Source: Oscillospiraceae bacterium
Lineage (GTDB): Bacteria; Bacillota; Clostridia; UBA1212; SIG427
Assembly: GCA_015069135.1 (NCBI GenBank)
Contig: SVJE01000001.1
Span: 124,001 to 188,000, forward strand
DNA length: 64,000 bases
Direction: 5' to 3'
The position numbers were made by a program, and so were the translations under genes. Shown piece by piece: positions 1 through 7,641 of the stretch (the first letter of the stretch is position 1; each line of letters opens with the position of its first letter). The notes beneath the pieces are model-generated. The model searched no databases and was not told where the DNA came from. It was given only the letters and a program-made list of their open reading frames with translations.

Positions 1-2
1 TT

Positions 3-410
3 CTTTTTGATATTGACAACACTTTGGAACCTTATCATACAGAAAAACCGGGGCGGGCTACAAAAGAGCTTTTTGAGCGTTTTACTGCAGCAGGTCTGAA
101 GGTGGCTATTCTTTCAAATGCCAAAGAACCCAGAGCTATGGAGTTCTGCAGAGATTTTACTGATAACTGGGTAGCTAAAGCCGGTAAGCCTCTGAAAAAA
201 GGTTATATCAAATTAGCAGAAATTATGGAACTTAAACCTGATGAAATGGCTTCTGTAGGGGACCAGCTTTTTACCGATATACTTGGCGGAAATATTTTCG
301 GGTGTTATACTATATGTGTAAAACCTATTGATAAGATTGAACCACCATTTGTGGCTTTCAAGAGATTTTTTGAAAAACCTTTTATGAAAGGAAAGTTCCA
401 TGCAGAGTAA
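3..410 (+). CDS. yqeG: YqeG family HAD IIIA-type phosphatase (5' end outside window)
   Basis: The open frame enters from the left edge, so the true start is outside the window. The first visible residues LFDIDNTL carry the HAD motif I DxDxT nucleophile. They are followed by a motif II-like 'ILSNAK' and a motif III/IV-like 'KPLKKGY...VGDQLFTDILGG'. This matches the YqeG/PGP-type HAD phosphatases of Firmicutes, which are soluble enzymes of poorly defined substrate. The stop overlaps the start of the next gene (ATG at 400), which suggests translational coupling in one operon. The family call is secure; the physiological substrate is unknown. Confidence 0.85.
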   Translation, partial: LFDIDNTLEPYHTEKPGRATKELFERFTAAGLKVAILSNAKEPRAMEFCRDFTDNWVAKAGKPLKKGYIKLAEIMELKPDEMASVGDQLFTDILGGNIFGCYTICVKPIDKIEPPFVAFKRFFEKPFMKGKFHAE

Positions 411-1455
411 CAGAATTTTTGAATTAAGAAAAACATTAGAAATTATTAAAGCTGATGCTGTTGTAATCAATGATCCTGACAATGTGTTTTACCTGTCAGG
501 GTTTACCGGATATGGGGACGGCACATTGCTTATTACTTCAACTGAAGCTTTTTTGCTTACTGATTCAAGGTATGATATACAGGCTCACGAAGAGGCTCCT
601 TTATATAATGTGAAAATGATAAGAATGCCTGACAGTGATGAGTTTGTTTCTTTAGTTAAAGAGTGCAGAATAAAGAATCTGGCTTTTGAAAATTGTTATG
701 TTTCCTATACTTTCTGGAAGCTTCTGAATGATAAACTATCTTTTTGCAATCTCGTTAATCTTGACGATGCGGTTATCAATCAGCGTATGATTAAAGATGA
801 GAGTGAAGTTAAGATTATTAAGAAGGCCTGTGAGATTGCAGGTACCGCTTTTCTTGAAATGAAGCACCTTATTGTTCCAGGTGTTAGGGAAGTGGATGTG
901 GCTGCTGAACTTGAACTTCGCATGCGAAAAAAAGGTGCTATTAAACCTTCCTTTGATACAATTCTTGCTTCCGGCTACAGAGCTGCTATGCCTCACGGTG
1001 CTGCCAGTGAGAAAGTAATTATGGCCGGTGAACCTGTTACCTGTGATTTTGGTGCATTCTATAAAGGGTATTGTTCTGATATGACAAGAACTGTTTTCGC
1101 AGAGGGTGAGGCTGACGAAACTCTTCTTAAGATTTATGATATTGTTAAGGAAGCTCATGATCTTGCCATTGTTTCTTTCAAGCCCGGCATGACCGGTTAC
1201 GACCTTGATAAGATTGCCAGAGATTGTATTGAGTCTTACGGCTATGGTAAGGAGTTTGGTCATTCTTTAGGCCACGGTATAGGTACACAGGTACATGAAG
1301 CACCTTCCGTTTCCAAGAAGGGGGATATTGTTCTTGAAAAGGGTATGATTTTTAGTGTTGAGCCGGGTATTTATATTGAAGGTCTTGGCGGTGTACGTAT
1401 TGAAGACTTAGCATTGGTAACTGATACCGGTCTTGAAGTTATTACTATTGGCTGA
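400..1455 (+). CDS. pepP: M24 family Xaa-Pro aminopeptidase
   Basis: A cytosolic metallopeptidase predicted to remove N-terminal residues that precede proline. The N-terminal creatinase-like domain covers about residues 1-130 and the pita-bread M24 catalytic domain about 135-350. All five expected metal ligands are present: D216, D227, H292 (in GHGIG), E321 (in SVEPGIY) and E335 (in RIED). At 351 aa it has the usual length of the short YqhT-type enzymes of Firmicutes. It overlaps yqeG by 11 bp and lies directly upstream of a small membrane protein, so it is probably co-transcribed. It sits close to efp, as is common in Bacillus and Clostridia. Confidence 0.93.
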   Translation: MQSNRIFELRKTLEIIKADAVVINDPDNVFYLSGFTGYGDGTLLITSTEAFLLTDSRYDIQAHEEAPLYNVKMIRMPDSDEFVSLVKECRIKNLAFENCYVSYTFWKLLNDKLSFCNLVNLDDAVINQRMIKDESEVKIIKKACEIAGTAFLEMKHLIVPGVREVDVAAELELRMRKKGAIKPSFDTILASGYRAAMPHGAASEKVIMAGEPVTCDFGAFYKGYCSDMTRTVFAEGEADETLLKIYDIVKEAHDLAIVSFKPGMTGYDLDKIARDCIESYGYGKEFGHSLGHGIGTQVHEAPSVSKKGDIVLEKGMIFSVEPGIYIEGLGGVRIEDLALVTDTGLEVITIG

Positions 1456-1471
1456 TTTTAAGGAGATTTTC

Positions 1472-1894
1472 ATGGGGAAAAAGACTGTTCTGCAAGGTTT
1501 GATTGCTATAGCCGGAGTTGCACTTATAGGTGTTCTTCTTTATTTTATGTTAGGAAATCCCACTGTAGATACTTCTCAGGTAACTAAGGTTACCGCTTAT
1601 GGTATTAACATGGAAACGGGAAGGGTTTCTACTGAAGTGCTTTCTGATGTTGATGCCAATGTTGTTACTGAGATTTTCAACGGCAAAGAAAAGTCTTTTG
1701 ATGGCCCCGGAGATGTTTTTTCTGAAAACTGTGCCTTTGTACTTACTGATGGTGACAGCGAATATTATTTTTGTTTAGCTACGGATGAAAGTAATTTTGT
1801 TTGCAGTGCAAATGATGATATGTATTTTGAAATCACGGAAGACGAGAAGGATGAACTTCTTGATCTTTTGAGAGATTATTGTGGCTACAGATAA
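1472..1894 (+). CDS. small single-pass membrane protein, unknown function
   Basis: A 140-aa protein whose start is fixed by the ribosome-binding site AAGGAG 5-10 bases upstream of ATG 1472. Residues about 8-28 form one hydrophobic helix (GLIAIAGVALIGVLLYFML), followed by an acidic extracytoplasmic domain rich in Asp, Glu, Thr and Ser. This reads as an N-terminally anchored protein or an uncleaved signal. I recognise no conserved domain. It follows pepP by 16 bp and is likely its co-transcribed neighbour. It is the last plus-strand gene before the separately promoted RNA. Function is unassigned. Confidence 0.7.
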   Translation: MGKKTVLQGLIAIAGVALIGVLLYFMLGNPTVDTSQVTKVTAYGINMETGRVSTEVLSDVDANVVTEIFNGKEKSFDGPGDVFSENCAFVLTDGDSEYYFCLATDESNFVCSANDDMYFEITEDEKDELLDLLRDYCGYR

Positions 1895-1914
1895 TTGTTT
1901 TTTCCAATATTTTA

Positions 1915-1944
1915 TTGACAATATTTTGGATAAGTACATATAAT
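1915..1944 (+). promoter_or_regulatory. sigma-A promoter for orphan RNA
   Basis: A consensus -35 TTGACA (1915-1920) and consensus -10 TATAAT (1939-1944) are separated by 18 bases. It points into a gene-free region and not at a coding gene. The predicted transcription start is about 1951, exactly at the first base of a GACGCA/TGCGTC hairpin. Confidence 0.85.
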
Positions 1945-1950
1945 ATGATA

Positions 1951-2197
1951 GACGCACAAATTGATGCGTCCTGAAATAAATTTAAAGTTATTGATTTAAA
2001 TTTATTTTGTGTTATTACATCTATAGAGGATAGCGACGAGATCAGCTATCGTTGGCCTTGAAACAATTGCTTGTGTCGGTATGCAGACGGTTGTGGAGCC
2101 AGTTATTGGGTTATGCGATAACCTCAAACCGAATAGGTTCCCTGAGACTGAAAAAATGCTTCTATAGGGCCTTGTTTGTGCAAGGTCCTTTACTTTT
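1951..2197 (+). ncRNA. orphan structured RNA, family not recognised
   Basis: About 245 nt between a perfect promoter and a strong terminator, with no open reading frame and a reverse-strand gene next, so it is not a leader. Visible structure: hairpin GACGCA/TGCGTC (1951-1970); an 11-bp AT hairpin ATAAATTTAAA/TTTAAATTTAT (1976-2005); a long-range stem CTATAGA (2021-2027) with TCTATAG (2161-2167) enclosing about 130 nt; GATAGC/GCTATC (2029-2051); GGTTAT/ATAACC near 2107-2123; AACC/GGTT near 2126-2139. Length is too short for tmRNA or RNase P RNA, and I see no SRP S-domain signature. A 6S-like or raiA-type RNA remains possible, but I cannot confirm either by eye. Confidence 0.7.
2167..2197 (+). 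terminator. intrinsic terminator of orphan RNA
   Basis: GGGCCTTG (2167-2174) pairs with CAAGGTCC (2181-2188) around a 6-base loop. It is followed by TTTACTTTT. Confidence 0.85.
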
Positions 2198-2250
2198 CTC
2201 GAAGTTTTGCTTAATAAATTGAGTTCTGAATAATAGACTTTATATAATAA

Positions 2251-2278
2251 AAAAGAGATACCCTGAGGTACCTCTTTT
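2251..2278 (-). terminator. terminator of efp / CD1247-type operon
   Basis: The stem AAAAGAG-A-TACC / GGTA-C-CTCTTTT has a CTGA loop (2263-2266). Read on the minus strand it ends in a T run, and it lies just after the minus-strand gene ending at 2296. It could work in both directions. Confidence 0.75.
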
Positions 2279-2295
2279 AATGTAACAGATTTTAA

Positions 2296-2757
2296 TTATT
2301 CTTCGTCGCAATCGCAGCAACCGCATTCACAGTCGTCATCATCACAATCGCAATCACATGTCCAGTCAATGTCAATTTTCTCATTGCACTCAGGACAAAT
2401 GAAGTAAGAACAATCATCGCTGATGATGTCATCGTCCAATTCGATTTCAGCACCGCAAGCCGGACATGTTACATCTTCAAAATCGATTCCGTCGCAATCG
2501 CAATCGTCACAATCACAACAATCGCAATCACAATCGTCGTAAACATATTCTTCAAGTTCGCCAACGATTTCATCAAGATCGTCTAAATCTTCATTGATAA
2601 GATCCTGCTGTTCTTCTAATTCTTCAACAGCAAATGTCATATCATCGAGTAACTCGATAATAGCTGACAAAACTTTAGCTTCTTTAGACTCTTCTCCTAA
2701 ATCAAGACCGTCTGCCAAACCTTTAATGTAGCTGATTCTCTCTGATAAATAACCCAT
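2296..2757 (-). CDS. CD1247 N-terminal-domain protein with zinc ribbon and Cys/Asp-rich segments
   Basis: A 153-aa protein. The start is ATG at 2757, because GGGGGTG lies 8 bases upstream on the minus strand; an in-frame GTG at 2766 falls inside that site. Residues 1-80 form an acidic helical domain (MGYLSERISYIKGLADG..., a Glu/Asp/Leu coiled coil) known from C. difficile CD1247. A CPACG...CPECN pair makes a zinc ribbon, flanked by two runs of alternating Asp-Cys (for example DCDCDCCDCDDCDCDG). The nearly pure Asp/Cys composition suggests metal binding, but function is unknown. It follows efp by 35 bp and shares its promoter. Confidence 0.85.
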   Translation of the reverse strand: MGYLSERISYIKGLADGLDLGEESKEAKVLSAIIELLDDMTFAVEELEEQQDLINEDLDDLDEIVGELEEYVYDDCDCDCCDCDDCDCDGIDFEDVTCPACGAEIELDDDIISDDCSYFICPECNEKIDIDWTCDCDCDDDDCECGCCDCDEE

Positions 2758-2792
2758 TTTACACACCCCCGTGATAAAATATTAAAGTTTAA

Positions 2793-3350
2793 TTATACTC
2801 TTGACATGTACTCGCCTGTACGTGTGTCAATTCTGATTACATCACCGATGTTAACGAAGAGAGGAACCTTAACCAAAGCACCTGTTTCAACAGTAGCAGG
2901 CTTTGTAGCACCTGTAGCTGTATCTCCTTTGAAACCTGGCTCAGTTTCAGTTACTTCCAATTCAACAAAGATAGGTGGTTCAATACCGAATACATTTCCT
3001 TTGAAAGAAAGAATCTTACAGATATCGTTTTCTTTAACGAACTTCATTGCGTCACCTAAGGTGTCTGCATTGATAGGAGTCTGCTCGTATGTTTCATTAT
3101 CCATGAAGTAGTAAAGACCGTCGTCGCTGTAGAGATACTGCATCTCTCTGCGATCAATTCTTGCAGGCTCGAATTTATCTGTAGGGTTGAAGGATCTTTC
3201 AACAATTGCACCTGTAATAACGTTTTTGTATTTTGTTCTTACGAATGCTGCACCTTTACCGGGCTTTACATGCTGAAACTCAACAACCTGGAAAACTCCG
3301 CCATCCATTTCAAAAGTCATGCCGTTTCTAAAATCACCAGCTGATATCAT
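2793..3350 (-). CDS. efp: translation elongation factor P
   Basis: EF-P binds between the P and E sites of stalled ribosomes and promotes peptide bonds at polyproline stretches. The 185-aa product begins [10 protein letters not shown], with GGAGG 8 bases upstream of ATG 3350, so a longer start at 3365 is rejected. Three beta-barrel domains cover the usual length. The tip of domain I reads [10 protein letters not shown] with Lys32 at the modified position. A Lys, and not Arg, fits the beta-lysine or aminopentanol type of modification and not rhamnosylation; no modifying enzyme is visible in the window. It leads a two-gene operon with the CD1247-type protein. Confidence 0.97.
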   Translation of the reverse strand: MISAGDFRNGMTFEMDGGVFQVVEFQHVKPGKGAAFVRTKYKNVITGAIVERSFNPTDKFEPARIDRREMQYLYSDDGLYYFMDNETYEQTPINADTLGDAMKFVKENDICKILSFKGNVFGIEPPIFVELEVTETEPGFKGDTATGATKPATVETGALVKVPLFVNIGDVIRIDTRTGEYMSRV

Positions 3351-3388
3351 ATAGTATACCTCCAATAGTTTCTTTTATACTCCAACCA

Positions 3389-3417
3389 ATTATACCTTAT
3401 ATTTCTTTTCTGTACAA
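3389..3417 (-). promoter_or_regulatory. sigma-A promoter of efp
   Basis: On the minus strand, -35 TTGTAC (plus 3412-3417) and -10 TATAAT (plus 3389-3394) are separated by 17 bases, about 40 bases upstream of the efp start. Confidence 0.75.
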
Positions 3418-3418
3418 G

Positions 3419-3447
3419 TCATTTTTTCCTATGATTATTAATATACT
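3419..3447 (+). promoter_or_regulatory. possible sigma-E promoter of spoIIIA operon
   Basis: TCATTTT (3419-3425) and AATATACT (3440-3447) are spaced 14 bases apart and resemble the sigma-E elements used for spoIIIA in Bacillus. The -10 match is imperfect. The site rests on position and known regulation more than on sequence. Confidence 0.3.
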
Positions 3448-3480
3448 TTCACAAAAACAAAATTTAAGGAGGGGAGATAT

Positions 3481-4353
3481 ATTAAGAAGGATAAAGTTAA
3501 AGCTGAAATTCTGGACAGGCTTTTGGGTGAAACCGGAAAGGTTATAAAAAATGAGTACTATAAAAATCCGGAAATCTTTAATAATCTTCTGGAAATCAGA
3601 ATAAGATGTGCAAATCCAATACAGTTAAAAACAAGTACAGAAAATATATTTCTTGCACATAAACCACAAAGTACAGAAATAGACAGGATAGTTACAAGTC
3701 TTTGTAGTAACTCAGTTTATGCCTATGAAAAAAGTATCAAAGATGGCTTTGTGACTATTAAAGGTGGTCACAGAGTGGGACTTGCCGGAAGGTATGTTAC
3801 AGACAAAGGCATTCTTACCATAGGAAGCATTAACATAAGAGTAGCAGGGGAAATAAAGGGGTCTTGTAAGTGTGTTTTACCGGAAATAATGAAACCTGAT
3901 GGAGATGTATATAACTCCTTGATTGTATCTCCTCCCGGGTGTGGAAAGACCACATTGTTAAGAGATATTGCAAGAGTGTTATCTTACCAAAACATCTCTG
4001 TAGGGATTGTGGATGAAAGGTCTGAAGTTGCAGCTTGCTTTATGGGAGTGCCCTGTAATGATTTAGGCCCATGTTGTGATGTTTATGATGCATGTCCTAA
4101 AGATATAGGCATATATATGATGTTAAGAGCAATGTCTCCTTATGTAATTGTTACAGATGAAGTCGGCAACGAAAAAGATGTAATTGCTCTTAAACAGGCA
4201 GTAACAGCAGGTGTAAGACTTATTGCAACCTGCCACGGTGCCAGCGAGAAAGATGTTTTGGAAAAAGGTCTTAAAGGAATATTCCAAAGGATAGTAATAT
4301 TAAGTTCCGGCAAAGGTCCCGGAACGGTAGAGAGGGTTATAAAATATGGTTAA
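3481..4353 (+). CDS. spoIIIAA: stage III sporulation protein AA (ATPase), probable ATT start
   Basis: The cytoplasmic secretion-type ATPase of the mother-cell side of the SpoIIIA-SpoIIQ channel. The Walker A motif PPGCGKTT, DERSE and ITDEVG Walker B-like motifs, and LIATCHG are all present. The frame is open from 3442 and has no ATG, GTG or TTG until TTG 3523, which lacks a good ribosome site. In contrast AAGGAGGGG lies 6 bases before an in-frame ATT at 3481. Starting there gives 290 aa and an N-terminus of normal length before LEIRIRC. I therefore annotate an AUU start, which could affect expression level. It overlaps spoIIIAB. Confidence 0.9.
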   Translation: MKKDKVKAEILDRLLGETGKVIKNEYYKNPEIFNNLLEIRIRCANPIQLKTSTENIFLAHKPQSTEIDRIVTSLCSNSVYAYEKSIKDGFVTIKGGHRVGLAGRYVTDKGILTIGSINIRVAGEIKGSCKCVLPEIMKPDGDVYNSLIVSPPGCGKTTLLRDIARVLSYQNISVGIVDERSEVAACFMGVPCNDLGPCCDVYDACPKDIGIYMMLRAMSPYVIVTDEVGNEKDVIALKQAVTAGVRLIATCHGASEKDVLEKGLKGIFQRIVILSSGKGPGTVERVIKYG

Positions 4354-4870
4354 ATTAGCTATTAAGATTCTGGCCGCAGTATTAATGATTGCCTCCGGAT
4401 ATTTTTTTGGAAAGAGTCTTGAAGAAAAACTTAAAGAAAGATATGAAACATTAAATAAGCTTTCATTAGCTGTGTACTTTTTGAAAAGTAAAATATATAC
4501 AGAAGGTTTTACGCTTCCGGAAGCCCTTAAAGTCACGGACGATAAGTATTTTAAAAGTGATAAATCATTATTTTCTTTGGCAGCTTCTGAGATGGAAAAA
4601 AACACAGATAGTGAAACAGCCTGGATAAGTGCATGTGAAAAAAACGAGGACAGGGTTTTTCTTAAAAATAGTGATATAGAAATACTTAAATCCGCCGGGA
4701 AACTTTTAGGTTCAGGTGACAGCAATATGCAAAAAGATAATCTTGAAAATTTGGCAGAACTTCTTAAAAATGCTACAGAAGAATCGGAAATTAAACATAA
4801 GAAAGATGGTGCTTTATACATAAAGTTAGGACTGGCTATAGGCAGTATTGTCTCTGTAATAATGTGGTAG
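4346..4870 (+). CDS. spoIIIAB: stage III sporulation protein AB
   Basis: A 174-aa membrane protein of the feeding-tube apparatus in the mother-cell membrane. An N-terminal hydrophobic helix (residues about 3-20), a long helical cytoplasmic domain and a C-terminal hydrophobic stretch (KLGLAIGSIVSVIMW) match SpoIIIAB, which resembles type II secretion GspF-like proteins. The start codon overlaps the end of spoIIIAA by 8 bp, and the next gene begins 10 bp after its stop. Identification rests on topology, size and fixed operon position as well as sequence. It is expressed with the operon in the mother cell. Confidence 0.93.
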   Translation: MVKLAIKILAAVLMIASGYFFGKSLEEKLKERYETLNKLSLAVYFLKSKIYTEGFTLPEALKVTDDKYFKSDKSLFSLAASEMEKNTDSETAWISACEKNEDRVFLKNSDIEILKSAGKLLGSGDSNMQKDNLENLAELLKNATEESEIKHKKDGALYIKLGLAIGSIVSVIMW

Positions 4871-4880
4871 AGGTGATTTC

Positions 4881-5075
4881 ATGAACATAGATCTGGTGTT
4901 TAAAATAGCTGCAGTGGGAATTATTGTTGCGATTCTCAATTCTTTGCTTTCTAAATCCGGAAGGGACGAGCAGGCTCTAATGGTTACCATTGCAGGCTTG
5001 GTGGTTGTTCTTCTGGTTATTGCAAAGGAGATTTTTAAGCTTTTTGAAACTCTGAAAGATTTATTTAGTATATAG
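4881..5075 (+). CDS. spoIIIAC: stage III sporulation protein AC
   Basis: A 64-aa protein with two hydrophobic helices (residues about 4-21 and 34-54) separated by SKSGRDEQA. This is the characteristic size and pattern of SpoIIIAC, a small integral membrane component of the SpoIIIA complex. A GGTG-type ribosome site precedes ATG 4881. It lies 10 bp after spoIIIAB and 8 bp before spoIIIAD. It is distinguished from SpoIIIAD by its shorter length and by operon position. The family assignment is secure. Confidence 0.93.
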   Translation: MNIDLVFKIAAVGIIVAILNSLLSKSGRDEQALMVTIAGLVVVLLVIAKEIFKLFETLKDLFSI

Positions 5076-5083
5076 GAGGGGAA

Positions 5084-5455
5084 ATGGATATTGTTATAAA
5101 AATTGCTGCTACAGCAATACTTGTTTCTTCTATAGGAATGTTAATACGAAGCATTCGTCCGGAACTTTCGGTGCCTGTTTCTGTGGCAACGGTAGTGGTT
5201 ATTGCTTTAGCCATGGTACCGGAATTGGTTAAAGCTACAGAACTTGCCAAGAGTTTTACAGATAACAAATACATGGAAACAGTGTTTAAAATAACAGGGA
5301 TTGCTTACATAACACATTTTACAGGAGATATATGTAGGAGCGCCGGTGAAGGAGCATTGGCACTAGGGGTAGAGCTTTCCGGTAAAATAGCAGTTATGCT
5401 GTTAACTCTTCCTTTGGCGGGAAATCTTGTAAATTTAGCAAAGTCATTTATATAG
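5084..5455 (+). CDS. spoIIIAD: stage III sporulation protein AD
   Basis: A 123-aa polytopic membrane protein, homologous in its first half to SpoIIIAC, with further helices at about residues 65-85 and 100-120. A GGAGGGGAA ribosome site lies directly before ATG 5084. It is a component of the mother-cell membrane platform of the SpoIIIA channel. Spacing of 8-9 bp on both sides shows tight co-translation within the operon. Nothing unusual in length or composition. Confidence 0.93.
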   Translation: MDIVIKIAATAILVSSIGMLIRSIRPELSVPVSVATVVVIALAMVPELVKATELAKSFTDNKYMETVFKITGIAYITHFTGDICRSAGEGALALGVELSGKIAVMLLTLPLAGNLVNLAKSFI

Positions 5456-5464
5456 GAGGGTAAA

Positions 5465-6484
5465 ATGCAGGAATATTTACAGGGGTTTTCTGAGACCATG
5501 AGTCAATATGAAAAAAATATTGAAATTTTACCTTCTGCCAAAGAAGCCATTGATGCAGTGTTACAGGGAGATGTTGAATTTTCAGTAAAGGGATTTGTTA
5601 TTGGTTTCATCAAAGTTCTTTTTACGGTTATGGAAGAAAACGCAGTTCCTTTTTTATCATTGCTGGCTATTGCTTTTGCCTGTAGTATTTGTATGACAGC
5701 CGCCGATTGTGATACACCTCCCTGGTCGGATTCATTGTTGATTGCTATGGGACTGGCCTTGGGAGTGCCGGTTACTACAGCTTTTAGTACTTGCATTCAT
5801 TCAGCGTATAGCTTTTTTTCTGATATGGAGGCCGTGAATATTGGTGTTATTCCGGCTCTTGCTACAGTGGCTGTACCTGTTAAAACAGGAATTTTTTTAA
5901 CTTTGGCACAGATTCTTATTCAGCTTATGAAGAAAGTTTTTCTTCCTGCTGCAATTATTTTTGGCGTGCTTAAACTTGTCAGTGTAACAGGAAGTCGATT
6001 TGGAACATGGAAGATGGCTGCTATGGTTAAGAGTCTATATAACTGGGGTTTGGGGATAGTTATGCTGGTGTTTTCTACAGTTACGGCAGGTGCCGGAGTG
6101 GCTAATGGCATGACTCTTTCTTTAGCTGTTAAAACTGTTCAGTATACTGCCGGTGCTGCTGTACCTGTGGTGGGAAGGTTCCTTTCTGAATCTGCGGAAG
6201 TTGTGGCAACGGGAGCCAAAATGGTTAAGAGTGCTGCCGGTATTGGTGCCACTGTTACTTTAGCTACAGTTTGTATTACTCCATTTTTAAGGATGTTTGC
6301 TCTTATGTTGCTTTTTAAGATTACTGCAATATTAATTCAGCCGATTCTTGATGAAAGACTTATTGGCATTGTGGATGGCGTGGGGGATTCGGTTTCAATG
6401 ATGATGGGTGCTGTAGCTTTAATGTCCGTATTTTCCTTTCTTAACGTGGCAGTTATTGCAGGTGCAGGGGTAGGTGGCTTATGA
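5465..6484 (+). CDS. spoIIIAE: stage III sporulation protein AE (short form)
   Basis: A 339-aa polytopic membrane protein with about six to eight hydrophobic segments from residue 45 onward. The C-terminal part carries the Gly/Ala/Val-rich helices typical of SpoIIIAE. It starts after GGAGGG. Bacillus SpoIIIAE is about 400 aa and starts with a signal peptide; here the N-terminus (MQEYLQGFSETMSQYEKN) is hydrophilic and no signal sequence is visible, so this form is shorter by roughly 60 residues. The stop overlaps the start of spoIIIAF. The role in the channel platform is inferred from the family. Confidence 0.92.
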   Translation: MQEYLQGFSETMSQYEKNIEILPSAKEAIDAVLQGDVEFSVKGFVIGFIKVLFTVMEENAVPFLSLLAIAFACSICMTAADCDTPPWSDSLLIAMGLALGVPVTTAFSTCIHSAYSFFSDMEAVNIGVIPALATVAVPVKTGIFLTLAQILIQLMKKVFLPAAIIFGVLKLVSVTGSRFGTWKMAAMVKSLYNWGLGIVMLVFSTVTAGAGVANGMTLSLAVKTVQYTAGAAVPVVGRFLSESAEVVATGAKMVKSAAGIGATVTLATVCITPFLRMFALMLLFKITAILIQPILDERLIGIVDGVGDSVSMMMGAVALMSVFSFLNVAVIAGAGVGGL

Positions 6485-7038
6485 AAATATGGCTTACATC
6501 TCTAATTACTGTTTCTTTGTTTCTTTCTGTTATATCTTCTTTATTGCCGGAAAACGGGGTTAAGAGAGCCTGTCTTACAGCCTTTGGTTTTATATTCTTA
6601 ACTGTAATTGTTACACCTTTTTTTTCAGGCACCAATGGCTTTTTTTCTAAGGATCTTTTGATTATGGAAAGTATTGCTGAAACAGATTCTTCTGATAGTG
6701 ACTATATTTCCAGGGTCTGTGATGAATACAAGAACAGGTTGGAAGATGAATGTGAGGCTATGCTCTCTCAAAAAGATTATATTTCGGATGTTACAGTGGG
6801 AATTTATGAAAATCCCGACAAGGAGAATTTTGGTGAGATTCTTTTTGTAAAATGTAAAGTTTTTAAAGAGGGACAAACTAAAGAAGATAACAAAACACAT
6901 ATCGATAAAATTGTTATCAGTTTTTCAGGAGTAAGTGTAGACCCAAAAGAAGAGAAAAATGATAACTATAAGGATGTAAAGAGATTTATTGCTGATTTTT
7001 TAGGTGTTGAAAAGGAGAAGGTTTATGTGGAATCTTAA
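6481..7038 (+). CDS. spoIIIAF: stage III sporulation protein AF
   Basis: A 185-aa protein with two N-terminal membrane helices (residues about 3-22 and 30-48). A soluble domain then faces the space between mother cell and forespore, and contains the ring-building-like fold predicted for SpoIIIAF. It overlaps spoIIIAE by 4 bp (ATGA) and spoIIIAG by 14 bp, so translation is coupled. The sequence is less conserved than the other SpoIIIA proteins, and the call leans on topology and fixed operon position. Confidence 0.9.
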   Translation: MKIWLTSLITVSLFLSVISSLLPENGVKRACLTAFGFIFLTVIVTPFFSGTNGFFSKDLLIMESIAETDSSDSDYISRVCDEYKNRLEDECEAMLSQKDYISDVTVGIYENPDKENFGEILFVKCKVFKEGQTKEDNKTHIDKIVISFSGVSVDPKEEKNDNYKDVKRFIADFLGVEKEKVYVES

Positions 7039-7582
7039 TGTTTATAAAAAGAATAAACTGCCTTTTATTCTGCTCTTTTGTGCTGTTGTTTTGTTTGTAG
7101 TTGTGACCATGTTTTCAGGACAAGAGAAAGACTCAGACGTAACAGCCTATAATGTTACGGAAAAAATAAATGATGTTTCTTATGACAAGTATGATGTATA
7201 TATTGAAAATAAACTTGAAGATATTCTTTCTTCAACAGAAGGTGTAGGGAAGGTTAAGGTGGCTGTAAGCTTAGTTGATTCCGGGGAGATATATCCTTTT
7301 ACCAAAGAGGAGTCTGAACTGGATGAAACTGTTGAGAAGGATTCTGAAGGCGGATCTAGAGATACGGGTTCTTCCAGTGAAAAAAGTGAACCCTCTGTTA
7401 TTAAGGACAGTCAGGGAAGTGAGTCGGTGGTTATAACAAAATCTGATATGCCGAAAATTTCCGGCGTTATTGTTTGTGCCAAAGGTGGAAGTTCTTATGT
7501 GGTTCAGGAACGGATAATTAAGGCTGTTAAGGCACTTTGTGATATTGATGTCTCTGAAATTGAGATTTTGCCAATGAATTAG
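7025..7582 (+). CDS. spoIIIAG: stage III sporulation protein AG
   Basis: A 185-aa protein forming the large ring in the mother-cell membrane of the channel. The start is ATG 7025, preceded by AAGGAGAAGG; an upstream in-frame ATG at 7004 has no ribosome site. One N-terminal helix (about residues 13-30) is followed by a ring-building motif domain, seen at the end as 'SGVIVCAKGGSSYVVQERI'. An acidic, Ser-rich insert near residues 95-135 may form the beta-triangle region described for SpoIIIAG. It overlaps spoIIIAF by 14 bp. Confidence 0.93.
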   Translation: MWNLNVYKKNKLPFILLFCAVVLFVVVTMFSGQEKDSDVTAYNVTEKINDVSYDKYDVYIENKLEDILSSTEGVGKVKVAVSLVDSGEIYPFTKEESELDETVEKDSEGGSRDTGSSSEKSEPSVIKDSQGSESVVITKSDMPKISGVIVCAKGGSSYVVQERIIKAVKALCDIDVSEIEILPMN

Positions 7583-7641
7583 AATAGACAAGATGTTTTC
7601 TGAATATATATCTATATCAATCTATTTAAAGGAGGAAATTT

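Noticed and set aside
736-1263. Long reverse-strand open frame inside pepP
   Set aside because: It is a shadow of a conserved peptidase gene with all metal ligands; it has no ribosome site or domain.
2021-2167. Assignment of the orphan RNA to 6S, SRP or tmRNA
   Set aside because: Length and motifs do not match tmRNA or SRP, and the 5' self-hairpin does not fit the usual closing stem of 6S; left unassigned.
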